Notes under the pieces: model-generated
What the model saw: the letters and a program-made list of their open reading frames with translations, nothing else
Database searches by the model: none
What the model was told of the DNA's origin: nothing
Made by a program: the position numbers and the translations under genes
Source: Modicisalibacter sp033446685
GTDB taxonomy: Bacteria > Pseudomonadota > Gammaproteobacteria > Pseudomonadales > Halomonadaceae
Direction of reading: 5' to 3'
Length of the DNA: 64,000 bases
Assembly: GCF_033446685.1 (NCBI RefSeq)
Contig: NZ_JAWQLY010000009.1
Coordinates: 124,001-188,000, forward strand
Part shown: one piece after another, positions 56,411-64,000 of the stretch
Numbering within the stretch: the stretch's first letter is position 1
How the letters are laid out: each line of letters starts with the position of its first letter

Positions 56411-58298
56411 GATGGTGGCACTCGGCTCCATGGGGGGGCTCGGAGACGTTGCCGTTTGGCTGACGGGGTTGCGGTGCGGTGGGCGATACCGTCACCTGCC
56501 CCATGGGTGGAAAGTCCTGGACGGTCAGCGTTTCGCGCTCCAGCAGCATCGCGGCGCCATTCTCCAAGTCGTTACGACGACCGGTCAGTATCTGCGTGGC
56601 ATGGTCGAAAGCGTCATCGACCAGCCGACCCACGGCGGCATCAATGTCGCGGGCCGTGGCCTCGGAATAGCTCTTGGGCCTGGCGAGGCCGAACTTGTCA
56701 CCGAGGAAGGCCTGGCGGTCCTCCTCATAGATGACTTGGCCACCTTCGTCGCTCATTCCAAACCGAGTGACCATGCTGCGGGCGATGTCGGTGACCTTGG
56801 CCAGATCATCGGCCGCCCCGGTGGAGATTTCGTTGAAGATCAGGCGCTCTGCGGCACGGCCGCCCATCAGTACCGCCATGCGGCTTTTCAGGTCGGCGAC
56901 GGTCTGCAGGAAACGCTCCTCGGTGGGACGCTGGATGGTGTAACCCAGCGCGCCAACGCCGCGGGGTATGATCGAGACCTTGTGCACGGGGTCCATGCCG
57001 GGCAATGACGCGGCGACCAGCGCATGTCCCATTTCATGATGCGCCACAACGCCCCGCTCATGTTCGTTGAGTACGCGGCTTTTCTTTTCCAGCCCGGCAA
57101 CGATGCGTTCCACGGCGCGTGTGAAATCGTCCAGCGTCACCGCATCGGCATCGCGGCGCGTGGCCAGCAAGGCGGCCTCGTTGACCAGATTGGCCAGGTC
57201 GGCGCCGGTGAACCCCGGGGTTAGGGCGGCGATCTGCTCAGCATCGATATCGGACGCCAGCTTGCTGATCTTCTTCAAATGAACGTTGAGTATGGCGATG
57301 CGTCCCTTGCGTTCGGGGCGGTCGACCAGCACCTGGCGGTCGAAGCGTCCTGCGCGCAGCAGGGCGGGGTCGAGAATCTCGGGTCGGTTGGTGGCGGCCA
57401 GCAACACGATGCCGGATGAAGTGTCGAAGCCATCGAGCTCGGTCAGCAACTGGTTGAGTGTCTGATCCTTCTCGTCATGGCCACCGGACAATCCCAGCCC
57501 GCGGGCGCCACCGAGGGCATCCAGTTCATCGATGAAGATGATGCACGGCGTAGTCTTGGCCGCCTGAGCGAACAGGTCCCTGACCCGGGCCGCGCCCACG
57601 CCGACGAACATTTCCACGAATTCCGAACCGGAAATCGAGAAGAAGGGTACGCCGGCTTCTCCGGCCACGGCCCGGGCCAGCAGCGTCTTGCCGGTTCCCG
57701 GCGGGCCGACCAGCAGGATGCCCTTGGGGACATGAGCGCCCAGCCGGCCATAGCGTTGCGGATCGCGCAGGAAAGCCACCACTTCCTTCAACTCATCCTT
57801 GGCCTCGTCGATACCCGCCACGTCGGCAAACGTCACCTTGGTCTCGGTCTCGACATAGACGCGGGCCTTGGACTTGCCGAGCGTCATCATGCCGCCAAGG
57901 CCGCCCTGGCCGGCGGTCATCCGGCGCAGGAATATCCCCCAGATAGCGAGCACGAACATGATAGGCAGCAGCCAGGAAAGCAGCGACGTCAGCCAGGTCT
58001 CATCCGGCTCGCCGTCGAATGTGACAGCATACTGGGCCAGCTCCGTGGCCAGATCGGGGTCGACGCGATGAGTGGTGAAGCCGGTAGCACCGTCAGGCAG
58101 GGGCGACTTGTAGGTCCCCTTGATCCGCTCAGTACCGATTTTCAGAGTATCGATATCGCCCTGCTCAAGGTGCTGGCGAAACTCGGAGTAGGCAATCGGT
58201 TTGAAGGAGCGACCCGCGGCGATGAAATCCTGAGCGATCAGGATGAAGATGAGGCCGATGATGAAAAACAAGGCATGTGCCTGATATCGCTTATCCAT
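56403..58298 (-). CDS. ftsH: ATP-dependent zinc metalloprotease FtsH (accessory copy)
   Basis: 631 residues: two membrane helices (FFIIGLIFILIAQDFIA; LLPIMFVLAIWGIFLRR) around a periplasmic loop, an AAA+ domain with Walker A at 198-205 (GPPGTGKT), Walker B IIFIDELDALGG, and the zinc protease site HEMGH at 421-425. It degrades misfolded membrane proteins. Its stop lies beyond the atpD start (8-base overlap), an arrangement that implies coupling to N-ATPase production. Being beside traR and atp genes, not rrmJ/folP, suggests an accessory rather than housekeeping FtsH. Confidence 0.92.
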   Translation of the reverse strand: MDKRYQAHALFFIIGLIFILIAQDFIAAGRSFKPIAYSEFRQHLEQGDIDTLKIGTERIKGTYKSPLPDGATGFTTHRVDPDLATELAQYAVTFDGEPDETWLTSLLSWLLPIMFVLAIWGIFLRRMTAGQGGLGGMMTLGKSKARVYVETETKVTFADVAGIDEAKDELKEVVAFLRDPQRYGRLGAHVPKGILLVGPPGTGKTLLARAVAGEAGVPFFSISGSEFVEMFVGVGAARVRDLFAQAAKTTPCIIFIDELDALGGARGLGLSGGHDEKDQTLNQLLTELDGFDTSSGIVLLAATNRPEILDPALLRAGRFDRQVLVDRPERKGRIAILNVHLKKISKLASDIDAEQIAALTPGFTGADLANLVNEAALLATRRDADAVTLDDFTRAVERIVAGLEKKSRVLNEHERGVVAHHEMGHALVAASLPGMDPVHKVSIIPRGVGALGYTIQRPTEERFLQTVADLKSRMAVLMGGRAAERLIFNEISTGAADDLAKVTDIARSMVTRFGMSDEGGQVIYEEDRQAFLGDKFGLARPKSYSEATARDIDAAVGRLVDDAFDHATQILTGRRNDLENGAAMLLERETLTVQDFPPMGQVTVSPTAPQPRQPNGNVSEPPHGAECHHHG

Positions 58299-58351
58299 GC
58301 TGACCTCACAGGTCGCTTCGTAAGGCAGGAGCGGATGATGCTGAGCCGCTC

Positions 58352-58678
58352 TTACGAGGCGACGCAGTTCTTACAACGGGTCGTATAAGGCAACGCCTCC
58401 AGGCGTCCAGCCTCAATCGGGTCACCGCATTTCTCGCAGCGCTCGCCCAGTTGAGCATTGATACGTGCCAGGGCTCGTTCGACCTGGGCCAGTTCTTCCG
58501 TGGCTTCTTCCTCCAGCCCGTCGACCACTTCGTCGTTCTGAGCTTGAGTTGCTTGGTCTTCGAGATCCTTGTCCAAGACGCCACTGATACGGTGCCGATG
58601 ATCTTCGTAGCGCTGAATACGCTCTCGGAGTTCCGCTCGAAGTCCTTCCAGCAGGGCCTTTCTGTCTGGCTTGTCCAT
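58352..58678 (-). CDS. TraR/DksA family zinc-finger protein
   Basis: 108 residues: an N-terminal coiled-coil hairpin (LLEGLRAELRERIQRYEDHRHR ... EEEATEELAQVERALARINAQ) and a C-terminal C4 zinc finger (CEKCGDPIEAGRLEALPYTTRCKNC). DksA-like proteins enter the RNA polymerase secondary channel. First gene after the class II FNR-type promoter at 58717-58758, with ftsH following after 53 bases, so it leads the traR-ftsH-N-ATPase transcript. Confidence 0.87.
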   Translation of the reverse strand: MDKPDRKALLEGLRAELRERIQRYEDHRHRISGVLDKDLEDQATQAQNDEVVDGLEEEATEELAQVERALARINAQLGERCEKCGDPIEAGRLEALPYTTRCKNCVAS

Positions 58679-58716
58679 TGATGCACCCAGTGATGTCGAA
58701 TCAGGGATATGGTCCC

Positions 58717-58758
58717 ATTAAACGGCATATGGAAATCGTTATTCTTGATGCAGGTCAC
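58717..58758 (-). promoter_or_regulatory. FNR-type promoter of the traR-ftsH-N-ATPase operon
   Basis: On the minus strand GTGACCTGCATCAA (58745-58758, 8/10 to TTGAT-N4-ATCAA) is followed after 22 bases by TTTAAT (58717-58722, 5/6 to TATAAT): exact class II (-41.5) spacing. The predicted leader before the traR-like ATG is about 30 bases. The box starts 7 bases past the end of the phaC stop codon, so it is intergenic. Confidence 0.6.
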
Positions 58759-58765
58759 ACCCTGC

Positions 58766-60493
58766 TCACGCTTGTCGTACGTAGCTGCCCGGGGCGTCCT
58801 CGAGCGGAGGATAGGCCTGCGACCCGACATCTGGCGCTGGGGCGCATGGTCCTGAGCGCTCCGCCAGCCAGGCCCGCCAGGCTGGCCACCAGGAGCCGGG
58901 GTGGGCAGGCGTGCGCGCCAGCCAGGTGTCCGGGTCGATATAAGGGTCACCATGATGTGCGGTCGCCATGCGGTAATGCCGATGCAGGTGCTCCGGTGGG
59001 CTGACGATACCCGCGTTGTGTCCCCCGCTGGTGAGTAGGAAGGTGACTTCCGGTGCGTCTGAGAGCAGGTTCAGCTTATAGGTGGACCGCCAGGGAGCGA
59101 CGTGGTCCCATTCGGTGCCGACACAGAACAGCGGTACCTGGATATCGCTGAGCGCTATGGGACGGTCATCCACCCGGAAACGGCCCTCGGCTAGATCGTT
59201 GTTCAAAAAGAGTTGGCGCAGGTATTCTGAATGCATACGGTAGGGCATGCGTGTCGCATCGGTATTCCAGGCCAGCAAGTCATTCATGGGCTGCCGTGCG
59301 CCTAGCAGATATTCATTGACGATTCGTGACCAAATCAGATCATTCGAGCGCAGAATCTGAAACACCCCGGCCATCTGCTTGGTATCGAGTATGCCCTGGG
59401 CCCACATCAGATCCTCGAGGAAGTCGAGCTGCTTGTCGTCGATGAACAGCATCAGCTCGCCGGCTTCGCGAAAATCGGTCTGTGCGGCGAACAGGGTCAT
59501 CGACGCCAGGCGATCGTCTTCGTCGCGTGCCATCGCTGCGGCGGTAATGGCCAGCAGCGTTCCTCCCAGGCAGTAGCCGACGGCATGAATCTTCTGGTCG
59601 GGCACGAGGCGGCCGATGACATCCAGGCTCTCCAGGATGCCTTGCCGCCGATAGTCGTCCATGCCGATGTCGCGATCCGCTTCCGTGGGGTTGCGCCAGG
59701 AGACCATGAACACGGTATGCCCGCGATCGACCAGGTACTTCACCAGCGAGTTATGCGGCGAAAGATCGAGGATGTAGTACTTCATGATCCATGCCGGCAC
59801 GATCAGCAACGGCATCGCATGGGCCTCTGGGGTGGTCGGCGTGTACTGGATCAGTTCGATCAAATGGTTGCGGTAGACGACCTTGCCCGGAGTGATGGCA
59901 ACGTCGCGGCCCACTACATAATCCTCGGTGCCCTCCGGCTTATTGCCTAGCCACTGGTTCTGGATATCCTCCCACCAGTATTCCATACCCTTCAGTAGGT
60001 TCGCCCCGCCGCTGGCCAGGGTCTTCTTGAACACGACCGGGTTGGTCAGCAGGTAGTTGGATGGCGACAGCACATCCAGCCATTGGCGGGCGCCGAATTC
60101 CACCGCCTGTTCGTGATGCGGCGACAATCCGCGCAGGCCGGTGGTGGCGTTATGCCACCACTGCTGATGCAGCAGGAAACCTTGATAAAGCATATTGTAG
60201 GGGAAGGCCCGCCAGGCCGGATCGCGAAAGCGCCGGTCCTGAGGCAACGGCTCTATACAGGGGGCGGCATCCGTGTCGAAGGCCGAATGGCTGGCCCAAT
60301 GCGTCAAGCGCAGCTGCTTCTTCATGGCTTTCTGCACGAGATGGGCCTGGGTCCCGGGAGAGAGCATCAGGCTGGACAGCCAGTCCAGATAGGTCAGTAT
60401 GGCCGAGGCGGGAGAAATGCCCAGGGTCAGCTCCGCCAGCGAGGCACGCACAAGCCTGTCCAGGCTGTCGTGCTGAGTATCGTCGAATAGCAT
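58766..60493 (-). CDS. phaC: polyhydroxyalkanoate synthase (PhaC, class I-like)
   Basis: 575 residues. The synthase lipase-like box GYCLGG has catalytic C308; the Asp is in GTEWDHVAPW and the His in SGGHNAGIV. The N-terminal region WWHNATTGLRGLSPHHEQAVEFGARQWLDVLSPSNYLLTNP is typical of PhaC. It polymerises hydroxyacyl-CoA into PHA granules. No phaA, phaB or phaZ gene is adjacent, so it may be an accessory synthase. Two small helical proteins are encoded just upstream. Confidence 0.9.
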   Translation of the reverse strand: MLFDDTQHDSLDRLVRASLAELTLGISPASAILTYLDWLSSLMLSPGTQAHLVQKAMKKQLRLTHWASHSAFDTDAAPCIEPLPQDRRFRDPAWRAFPYNMLYQGFLLHQQWWHNATTGLRGLSPHHEQAVEFGARQWLDVLSPSNYLLTNPVVFKKTLASGGANLLKGMEYWWEDIQNQWLGNKPEGTEDYVVGRDVAITPGKVVYRNHLIELIQYTPTTPEAHAMPLLIVPAWIMKYYILDLSPHNSLVKYLVDRGHTVFMVSWRNPTEADRDIGMDDYRRQGILESLDVIGRLVPDQKIHAVGYCLGGTLLAITAAAMARDEDDRLASMTLFAAQTDFREAGELMLFIDDKQLDFLEDLMWAQGILDTKQMAGVFQILRSNDLIWSRIVNEYLLGARQPMNDLLAWNTDATRMPYRMHSEYLRQLFLNNDLAEGRFRVDDRPIALSDIQVPLFCVGTEWDHVAPWRSTYKLNLLSDAPEVTFLLTSGGHNAGIVSPPEHLHRHYRMATAHHGDPYIDPDTWLARTPAHPGSWWPAWRAWLAERSGPCAPAPDVGSQAYPPLEDAPGSYVRQA

Positions 60494-60573
60494 GAATAGT
60501 ATGTCCTCGCGGACGGTGGTTAGGCGCTGCCTGTCATTGTCTGGCCATGGCTCGTCGATTTTTCAGCCTGAGC

Positions 60574-61032
60574 CTAGAGATCCTCAAGTTCTTCCGCGTC
60601 ACGCATCATGCGCATGGTTTCATGGCGTTCCAGTTCCAGAAGGTTGTTCAACAGCTCCCCGGCCGACGACACTTCGGCCCGCGTCGACAAATAGCGATAG
60701 AGCTCGATGACCCGCTCATGAATTGCCAACACCGCGGCCATGACCTCGGCGGTGCTCATGGTGGCGTAATCGATGTTGTCCAGCGTTTCGTGCGTGAAGC
60801 TATGCTTGTCGACGTACTCCGCGCACCAGGTATGGAGCGCGGCGGCCTGAGCATCTTTCTCGCTCAGCGCCACGACCCGACTAAGCTCGCGTTCATGCCG
60901 GGACAGATAGTCGAGCAGCATGCGCAGCCTTTCCTGCCGGGCGTGTCCGGAGGCTCGCTCCAGTGTATCGGCCAGGTTGGTATGCAGCTGCCGGGTCAGT
61001 CCCAGCACGTCTTGAATGGTTTCGACCGTCAT
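60574..61032 (-). CDS. small helical (ferritin-like) protein of unknown function
   Basis: 152 residues, predicted four-helix protein: N-terminal LTRQLHTNLADTLERASG, HERELSRVVALSEKDAQAAAL and a C-terminal ELLNNLLELERHETMRMMRDAEELEDL. E-R-H-E in the last helix is compatible with a ferritin-like ligand pattern. Size and pattern recall the proteins of 9035 and 48260, but homology is not established. It lies between the phasin-like gene and phaC, 80 bases before the latter. Confidence 0.65.
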   Translation of the reverse strand: MTVETIQDVLGLTRQLHTNLADTLERASGHARQERLRMLLDYLSRHERELSRVVALSEKDAQAAALHTWCAEYVDKHSFTHETLDNIDYATMSTAEVMAAVLAIHERVIELYRYLSTRAEVSSAGELLNNLLELERHETMRMMRDAEELEDL

Positions 61033-61082
61033 TCAGCTGTCCTGTCGCTGGTTAGCAGAAGCGTTACTCTGTCGACGACTGC

Positions 61083-61442
61083 TCAGATTTCGCACCAGAT
61101 GCGCTCTCTAAGTTCGTCGCTGAGCTCCGAGACCTTGCGCATGCGTTTCCAGGTGGCTTCGGTCATGTCATCGGCGATTTCGCGATAACAGGACGCCATC
61201 GACGTCGGTGTCTTCAGTCCGCCGAGACCCAACATGCAATGCGTGAGCTTGCTGTAGGAAATCGCCATGGCCGAGAAAAACTCAAGTTCGTGGCGGACGG
61301 CGTCGTTAAGCGTATCCTGCCAGATGCGCCGTAGCTTGGCTGACGAGTCGGTAGCCTCCATCCAAGGGTGATACCACCATAGGAAGAGATTGTTGGTGCT
61401 GGCGGCTTTCAAGGGAATTTTAGGCAGCTCTATTGTTGTCAT
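61083..61442 (-). CDS. small phasin-like or PHA-associated protein, unknown
   Basis: 119 residues, no signal peptide, helical, with LFLWWYHPWMEATDSSAKLRRIWQDTLNDAVRHELEFFSAMAISYSKLTHCML. The aromatic N-terminal patch and amphipathic helices could bind granule surfaces, and it is the first gene of the small block that ends in phaC. A strong -10 (TATAAT) lies upstream. Function inferred only from context. Confidence 0.6.
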   Translation of the reverse strand: MTTIELPKIPLKAASTNNLFLWWYHPWMEATDSSAKLRRIWQDTLNDAVRHELEFFSAMAISYSKLTHCMLGLGGLKTPTSMASCYREIADDMTEATWKRMRKVSELSDELRERIWCEI

Positions 61443-61523
61443 CGTCTTGTCTCCCGTGGAAGAAAGAAATATAGAAGTTCCCTGTTTCCTTACGTTATTT
61501 AGACGGACATCATTTTATTTAAT

Positions 61524-61554
61524 ATTATAAAGTGAAGCGTGTATTAACCTGCAA
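61524..61554 (-). promoter_or_regulatory. candidate sigma70 promoter of the phasin-like/phaC block
   Basis: On the minus strand a perfect TATAAT (complement at 61524-61529) with TTGCAG 19 bases upstream (61549-61554). The region around it is AT-rich. Confidence 0.4.
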
Positions 61555-61614
61555 TTGATGAGCAAATAGTCGTATCGCGAACGGCCTAACGCCAACGCCA
61601 GGCCGGTTCGTTTA

Positions 61615-62643
61615 TCAGGCTGTCAGTAGCATCTTGATCGCCTTTTCCGAGGCCGCGCGCGAAAATACCTGATAAGCCTGATCGATCTCGTTCAAGGCGA
61701 ACCGGTGGGTGATCAAGCTTTCCGCGTCGATGCCGCCGGCTTCGAGAAAGCGCATCAGTACAGGAATGGTATTGGTGTTTACCAGCCCCGTGCGCACGGT
61801 GACGTTCTTGATCCACAGCTCCTCGATGTGTAGTTCGACGCTGCGACCATGTACGCCGATGTTGGCGAGCTTTCCGCCAGGCCGCAGGATGCGCTGGCAG
61901 GTATCGAACGATTCGGGAATGCCTACTGCTTCCATGGCCACATCGACACCTTCACCATTGGTGAGCTGCATGATCGCCTCGACCGCATCGGCACTGACGG
62001 TATCGGTCGCGCCTAGCTGACGGGCCACGGCTAACCGGTTCTCGTCGGGGTCGACCATGATGATGCGGGCCGGCGAATAGAAGCGTGAAGTGAGCAGGGC
62101 CGCCAGACCGATAGGGCCGGCGCCGACGATGGCTATTGTATCGCCCAGCTTGACTTCGCCATTGAGCGCGCCGATCTCGTGCCCGGTGGGCAGGATGTCA
62201 CTGAGCATCAGGGCAGCGGCGGGATCGAGTCCCGGCGGTAGCCGGTAGAGACTATTATCGGCATGCGGAATGCGCACGAACTCGGCCTGGGTACCGTCTA
62301 TCTTGTGCCCAAGAATCCAGCCACCATCGCGACAATGCGCGTACATGCCTTGCTTGCAGTAGTCGCAGTGGCCACAGGAGGTGATGCAAGAGATCAGCAC
62401 CTGATCGCCCGCCTTGAGGCCGCTGACGCTATCGCCAATCTCCTCGACGATGCCAATCCCCTCGTGGCCCAGGGTACGGCCGGCTTCCACCGCGGGCACG
62501 TCGCCCTTGAGGATATGCAAGTCAGTTCCGCAGATGGTGGTATGCGTCAAGCGTACAATGGCATCCGTGGATTTTTCGATGTCGGGGCGGGGCTTGTCCT
62601 TCCAGCTTCGTTGGCCCACCCCTTCGTAGACAAGCGCTTTCAT
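61615..62643 (-). CDS. zinc-dependent alcohol dehydrogenase (medium-chain)
   Basis: 342 residues. Catalytic zinc ligands Cys in TTICGTDLH and His-Glu in GHEGIG; structural zinc Cys cluster CGHCDYCKQGMYAHC; NAD(P)-binding IVGAGPIGLAALL. It would interconvert alcohols and aldehydes/ketones (secondary-alcohol or Tdh-like subgroup); no substrate can be fixed. Clear AAGGAG site before the ATG. Controlled by a perfect FNR box promoter at 62694-62734, which fits a role in redox balancing when oxygen is low. Confidence 0.9.
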   Translation of the reverse strand: MKALVYEGVGQRSWKDKPRPDIEKSTDAIVRLTHTTICGTDLHILKGDVPAVEAGRTLGHEGIGIVEEIGDSVSGLKAGDQVLISCITSCGHCDYCKQGMYAHCRDGGWILGHKIDGTQAEFVRIPHADNSLYRLPPGLDPAAALMLSDILPTGHEIGALNGEVKLGDTIAIVGAGPIGLAALLTSRFYSPARIIMVDPDENRLAVARQLGATDTVSADAVEAIMQLTNGEGVDVAMEAVGIPESFDTCQRILRPGGKLANIGVHGRSVELHIEELWIKNVTVRTGLVNTNTIPVLMRFLEAGGIDAESLITHRFALNEIDQAYQVFSRAASEKAIKMLLTA

Positions 62644-62693
62644 CGATTGGTACTCCTTTTTGCGACCTGGAGACGAGGCCGCTTATTGCCAAG

Positions 62694-62734
62694 AGTATGG
62701 CTGCAACGCACCAGTAGGAATTGATCGACATCAA
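62694..62734 (-). promoter_or_regulatory. perfect FNR box and -10 element of the alcohol dehydrogenase gene
   Basis: TTGATGTCGATCAA on the minus strand (62721-62734) matches TTGAT-N4-ATCAA at all ten positions. CATACT (62694-62699, 4/6 to TATAAT) lies 21 bases further on, i.e. class II spacing within one base. The predicted leader is about 45 bases, with AAGGAG before the ATG. Confidence 0.7.
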
Positions 62735-62860
62735 ACTTGGTAAAGGTGGTGACTTTTTGACGAATAGATTAATACTAGAGCCTGAACACAGGACTACTCA
62801 TTGAAGCGACTCTACAGTCGAAGTTTCAATGTGTTAGCCAACACCTGATGTTCTATATAT

Positions 62861-63976
62861 TCATGCTAGTGATTTACGTAGCCGTGACAGAGCTACGCCG
62901 AAGAAGAGCGTGCCGATGACGGCTAGCATCATTAGTTGTGGCCAGACGACGGATAATCCCGCGCCGCGAAATAGAATGCTTTGCCCCAGCATTACGAAGT
63001 GGGTGGTGGGGGCGGCAAGCATGATATTCTGGATGAGTTCCGGCATGCTTTCCCGCGGTGTCGTGCCGCCGGATAGCATCTGTAACGGGATCAACGTGAG
63101 GATGATCAGTAGCCCGAGCTGAGGCATGGAACGAGCCACGGTGCCGAAGAAAATGCCCATTGAGGTGGTTGCGAATAAATGCAGCATGGCGCCGAACAGG
63201 AACAAGATGAAAGAGCCTGCCAGCGGAACCTCCAACCAGATATTGACAACGAGCCGCAGCGCCAGCGTGGCGGCCACCAGTACCACCAGTCCCATCGACC
63301 AGACTTTAGCCAGCATGATCTCGAAGGGCGTCACCGGCGTGACTAGTAGATGCTCAATAGTGCCATGTTCGCGCTCGCGGATCAGCGCCGCACCGGTGAG
63401 GATGATCGATAGCATGGTGACATGGTTAATGACGTCATTCACCGCGCCGAACCAGGACGCGGTCAGGTTTGGATTGTAGGCAATGCGTACCACCGCCTGT
63501 ACCAGCGGCGTGCCCGTCTCCTCTGGCCCGTAAAGGAAGGAAGCGACTTCGCTGTTGATGATCTGCTGAAGATAGCCGGCGCCGGTAAACGCCTGGCTGA
63601 TCTGAGTTGCATCGACGTTGAGTTGCAGAGTGACTTTATTGCCGTCAAGCAGGTCGCGTTGAAAATTGGGGGGAATGTCGAGAGTGAAGGTATAGCGCCC
63701 GTCGTCCATCCCCTCGTCCATCTCGTCATGGCCGGTCAGTTGCGGCTCGAGGAAGTAGGGCTCCTGCAACGCATCCAGGATGCGCTGCGATGCAGCTGAG
63801 CGGTCCTCATCGACCACGGCAATGGCAGCGCGATGCGGTGTCTCCGGTACGCCGGTAGCGCTGGCATAGATGCTGAGCGTGAAGGCATAGGCGATCAGCG
63901 TCATCATTGCTGGATCGCGCAGTAAAGCCCGCAGTTCCTTGAAGCCAAGCTGCATTACATTGGCAAACTTGGGCAT
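62861..63976 (-). CDS. ABC-2 type permease (YhhJ-like)
   Basis: 371 residues: one N-terminal membrane helix (ALLRDPAMMTLIAYAFTLSIY), a large periplasmic domain (about 45-175) and five more helices beginning NDVINHVTMLSIILTGAALIREREHGTIEHLLVTPV, the ABC-2 signature. Exports an unknown compound with an ATPase that is presumably encoded upstream, outside the window. The 24 bases before its ATG contain AGGAAAAG and, in another frame, a TGA that could be the end of that ATPase gene. Confidence 0.87.
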   Translation of the reverse strand: MPKFANVMQLGFKELRALLRDPAMMTLIAYAFTLSIYASATGVPETPHRAAIAVVDEDRSAASQRILDALQEPYFLEPQLTGHDEMDEGMDDGRYTFTLDIPPNFQRDLLDGNKVTLQLNVDATQISQAFTGAGYLQQIINSEVASFLYGPEETGTPLVQAVVRIAYNPNLTASWFGAVNDVINHVTMLSIILTGAALIREREHGTIEHLLVTPVTPFEIMLAKVWSMGLVVLVAATLALRLVVNIWLEVPLAGSFILFLFGAMLHLFATTSMGIFFGTVARSMPQLGLLIILTLIPLQMLSGGTTPRESMPELIQNIMLAAPTTHFVMLGQSILFRGAGLSVVWPQLMMLAVIGTLFFGVALSRLRKSLA

Positions 63977-64000
63977 TTCACTTTTCCTGTTTCCTGAGGC

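Overview
The window is GC-rich (roughly 60-65% by eye) and densely coded, and looks like a chromosomal segment of a moderately halophilic gammaproteobacterium, most likely a member of the Halomonadaceae. That placement is an inference from gene content and protein flavour: a PTS-fructose system with a fused EI, choline-sulfatase, a polyamine-type ABC importer, a Na+-type N-ATPase and PHA genes. No rRNA, tRNA, CRISPR array, insertion sequence or transposase gene was seen.

Layout. (1) 1-8.7 kb: the 5' part of a PhoD-like phosphatase gene, a phosphoribosyltransferase, then the fructose module: a Cra/FruR-type repressor divergent from fruB(IIA-HPr-EI)-fruK-fruA, with two Cra-like operators and a near-perfect palindrome between them. 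(2) 8.7-16.8 kb: a folded repeat-like element, a ferritin-like orphan protein, choline-sulfatase, a flavin disulfide oxidoreductase, an acetaldehyde dehydrogenase-like enzyme and a LemA/TPM-domain operon. (3) 16.8-33 kb: an HD-GYP phosphodiesterase, a SPOR-tailed D,D-carboxypeptidase, a four-gene putrescine/spermidine-type ABC importer, a catalase with an OxyR-like site, a Cache-PAS-GGDEF cyclase, a KGG-repeat stress protein, and a CheB-CheR-PAS-histidine kinase with a stand-alone receiver protein. (4) 33-38.5 kb: a membrane protein, a TauE/SafE permease, two divergent L,D-transpeptidase-family genes, and cbpA-cbpM.

(5) 38.5-64 kb is the most interesting part: a block of stress, energy and storage genes. 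It holds an alpha-glucan phosphorylase, an HDAC-family deacetylase, a P1B-like ATPase, an erythromycin-esterase-like protein, a small zinc-ribbon protein, a Crp/Fnr regulator without Fe-S cysteines, a phasin, a second ferritin-like protein, a small outer-membrane barrel, a complete N-ATPase operon (atpDCQRBEFAG) headed by traR/dksA-like and ftsH genes, a PHA synthase with two small helical proteins, a zinc alcohol dehydrogenase and an ABC-2 permease. Five FNR-type inverted repeats lie in intergenic DNA here, and each has a plausible -10 hexamer at the distance of a class II (about -41.5) FNR promoter. They precede cbpA, the phasin, the second ferritin-like gene, the traR-ftsH-N-ATPase operon and the alcohol dehydrogenase. 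The Crp/Fnr protein encoded in the middle of the block carries the E-x-x-S-R recognition-helix pattern expected to read such sites. I infer an oxygen-, redox- or NO-responsive island combining Na+/ATP homeostasis, proteostasis, carbon-store mobilisation and redox balance.

Several starts were moved from the longest open frame to the codon with the better Shine-Dalgarno site or family fit; this is stated in each entry. All functional calls rest on motif recognition by reading; no database search was run.
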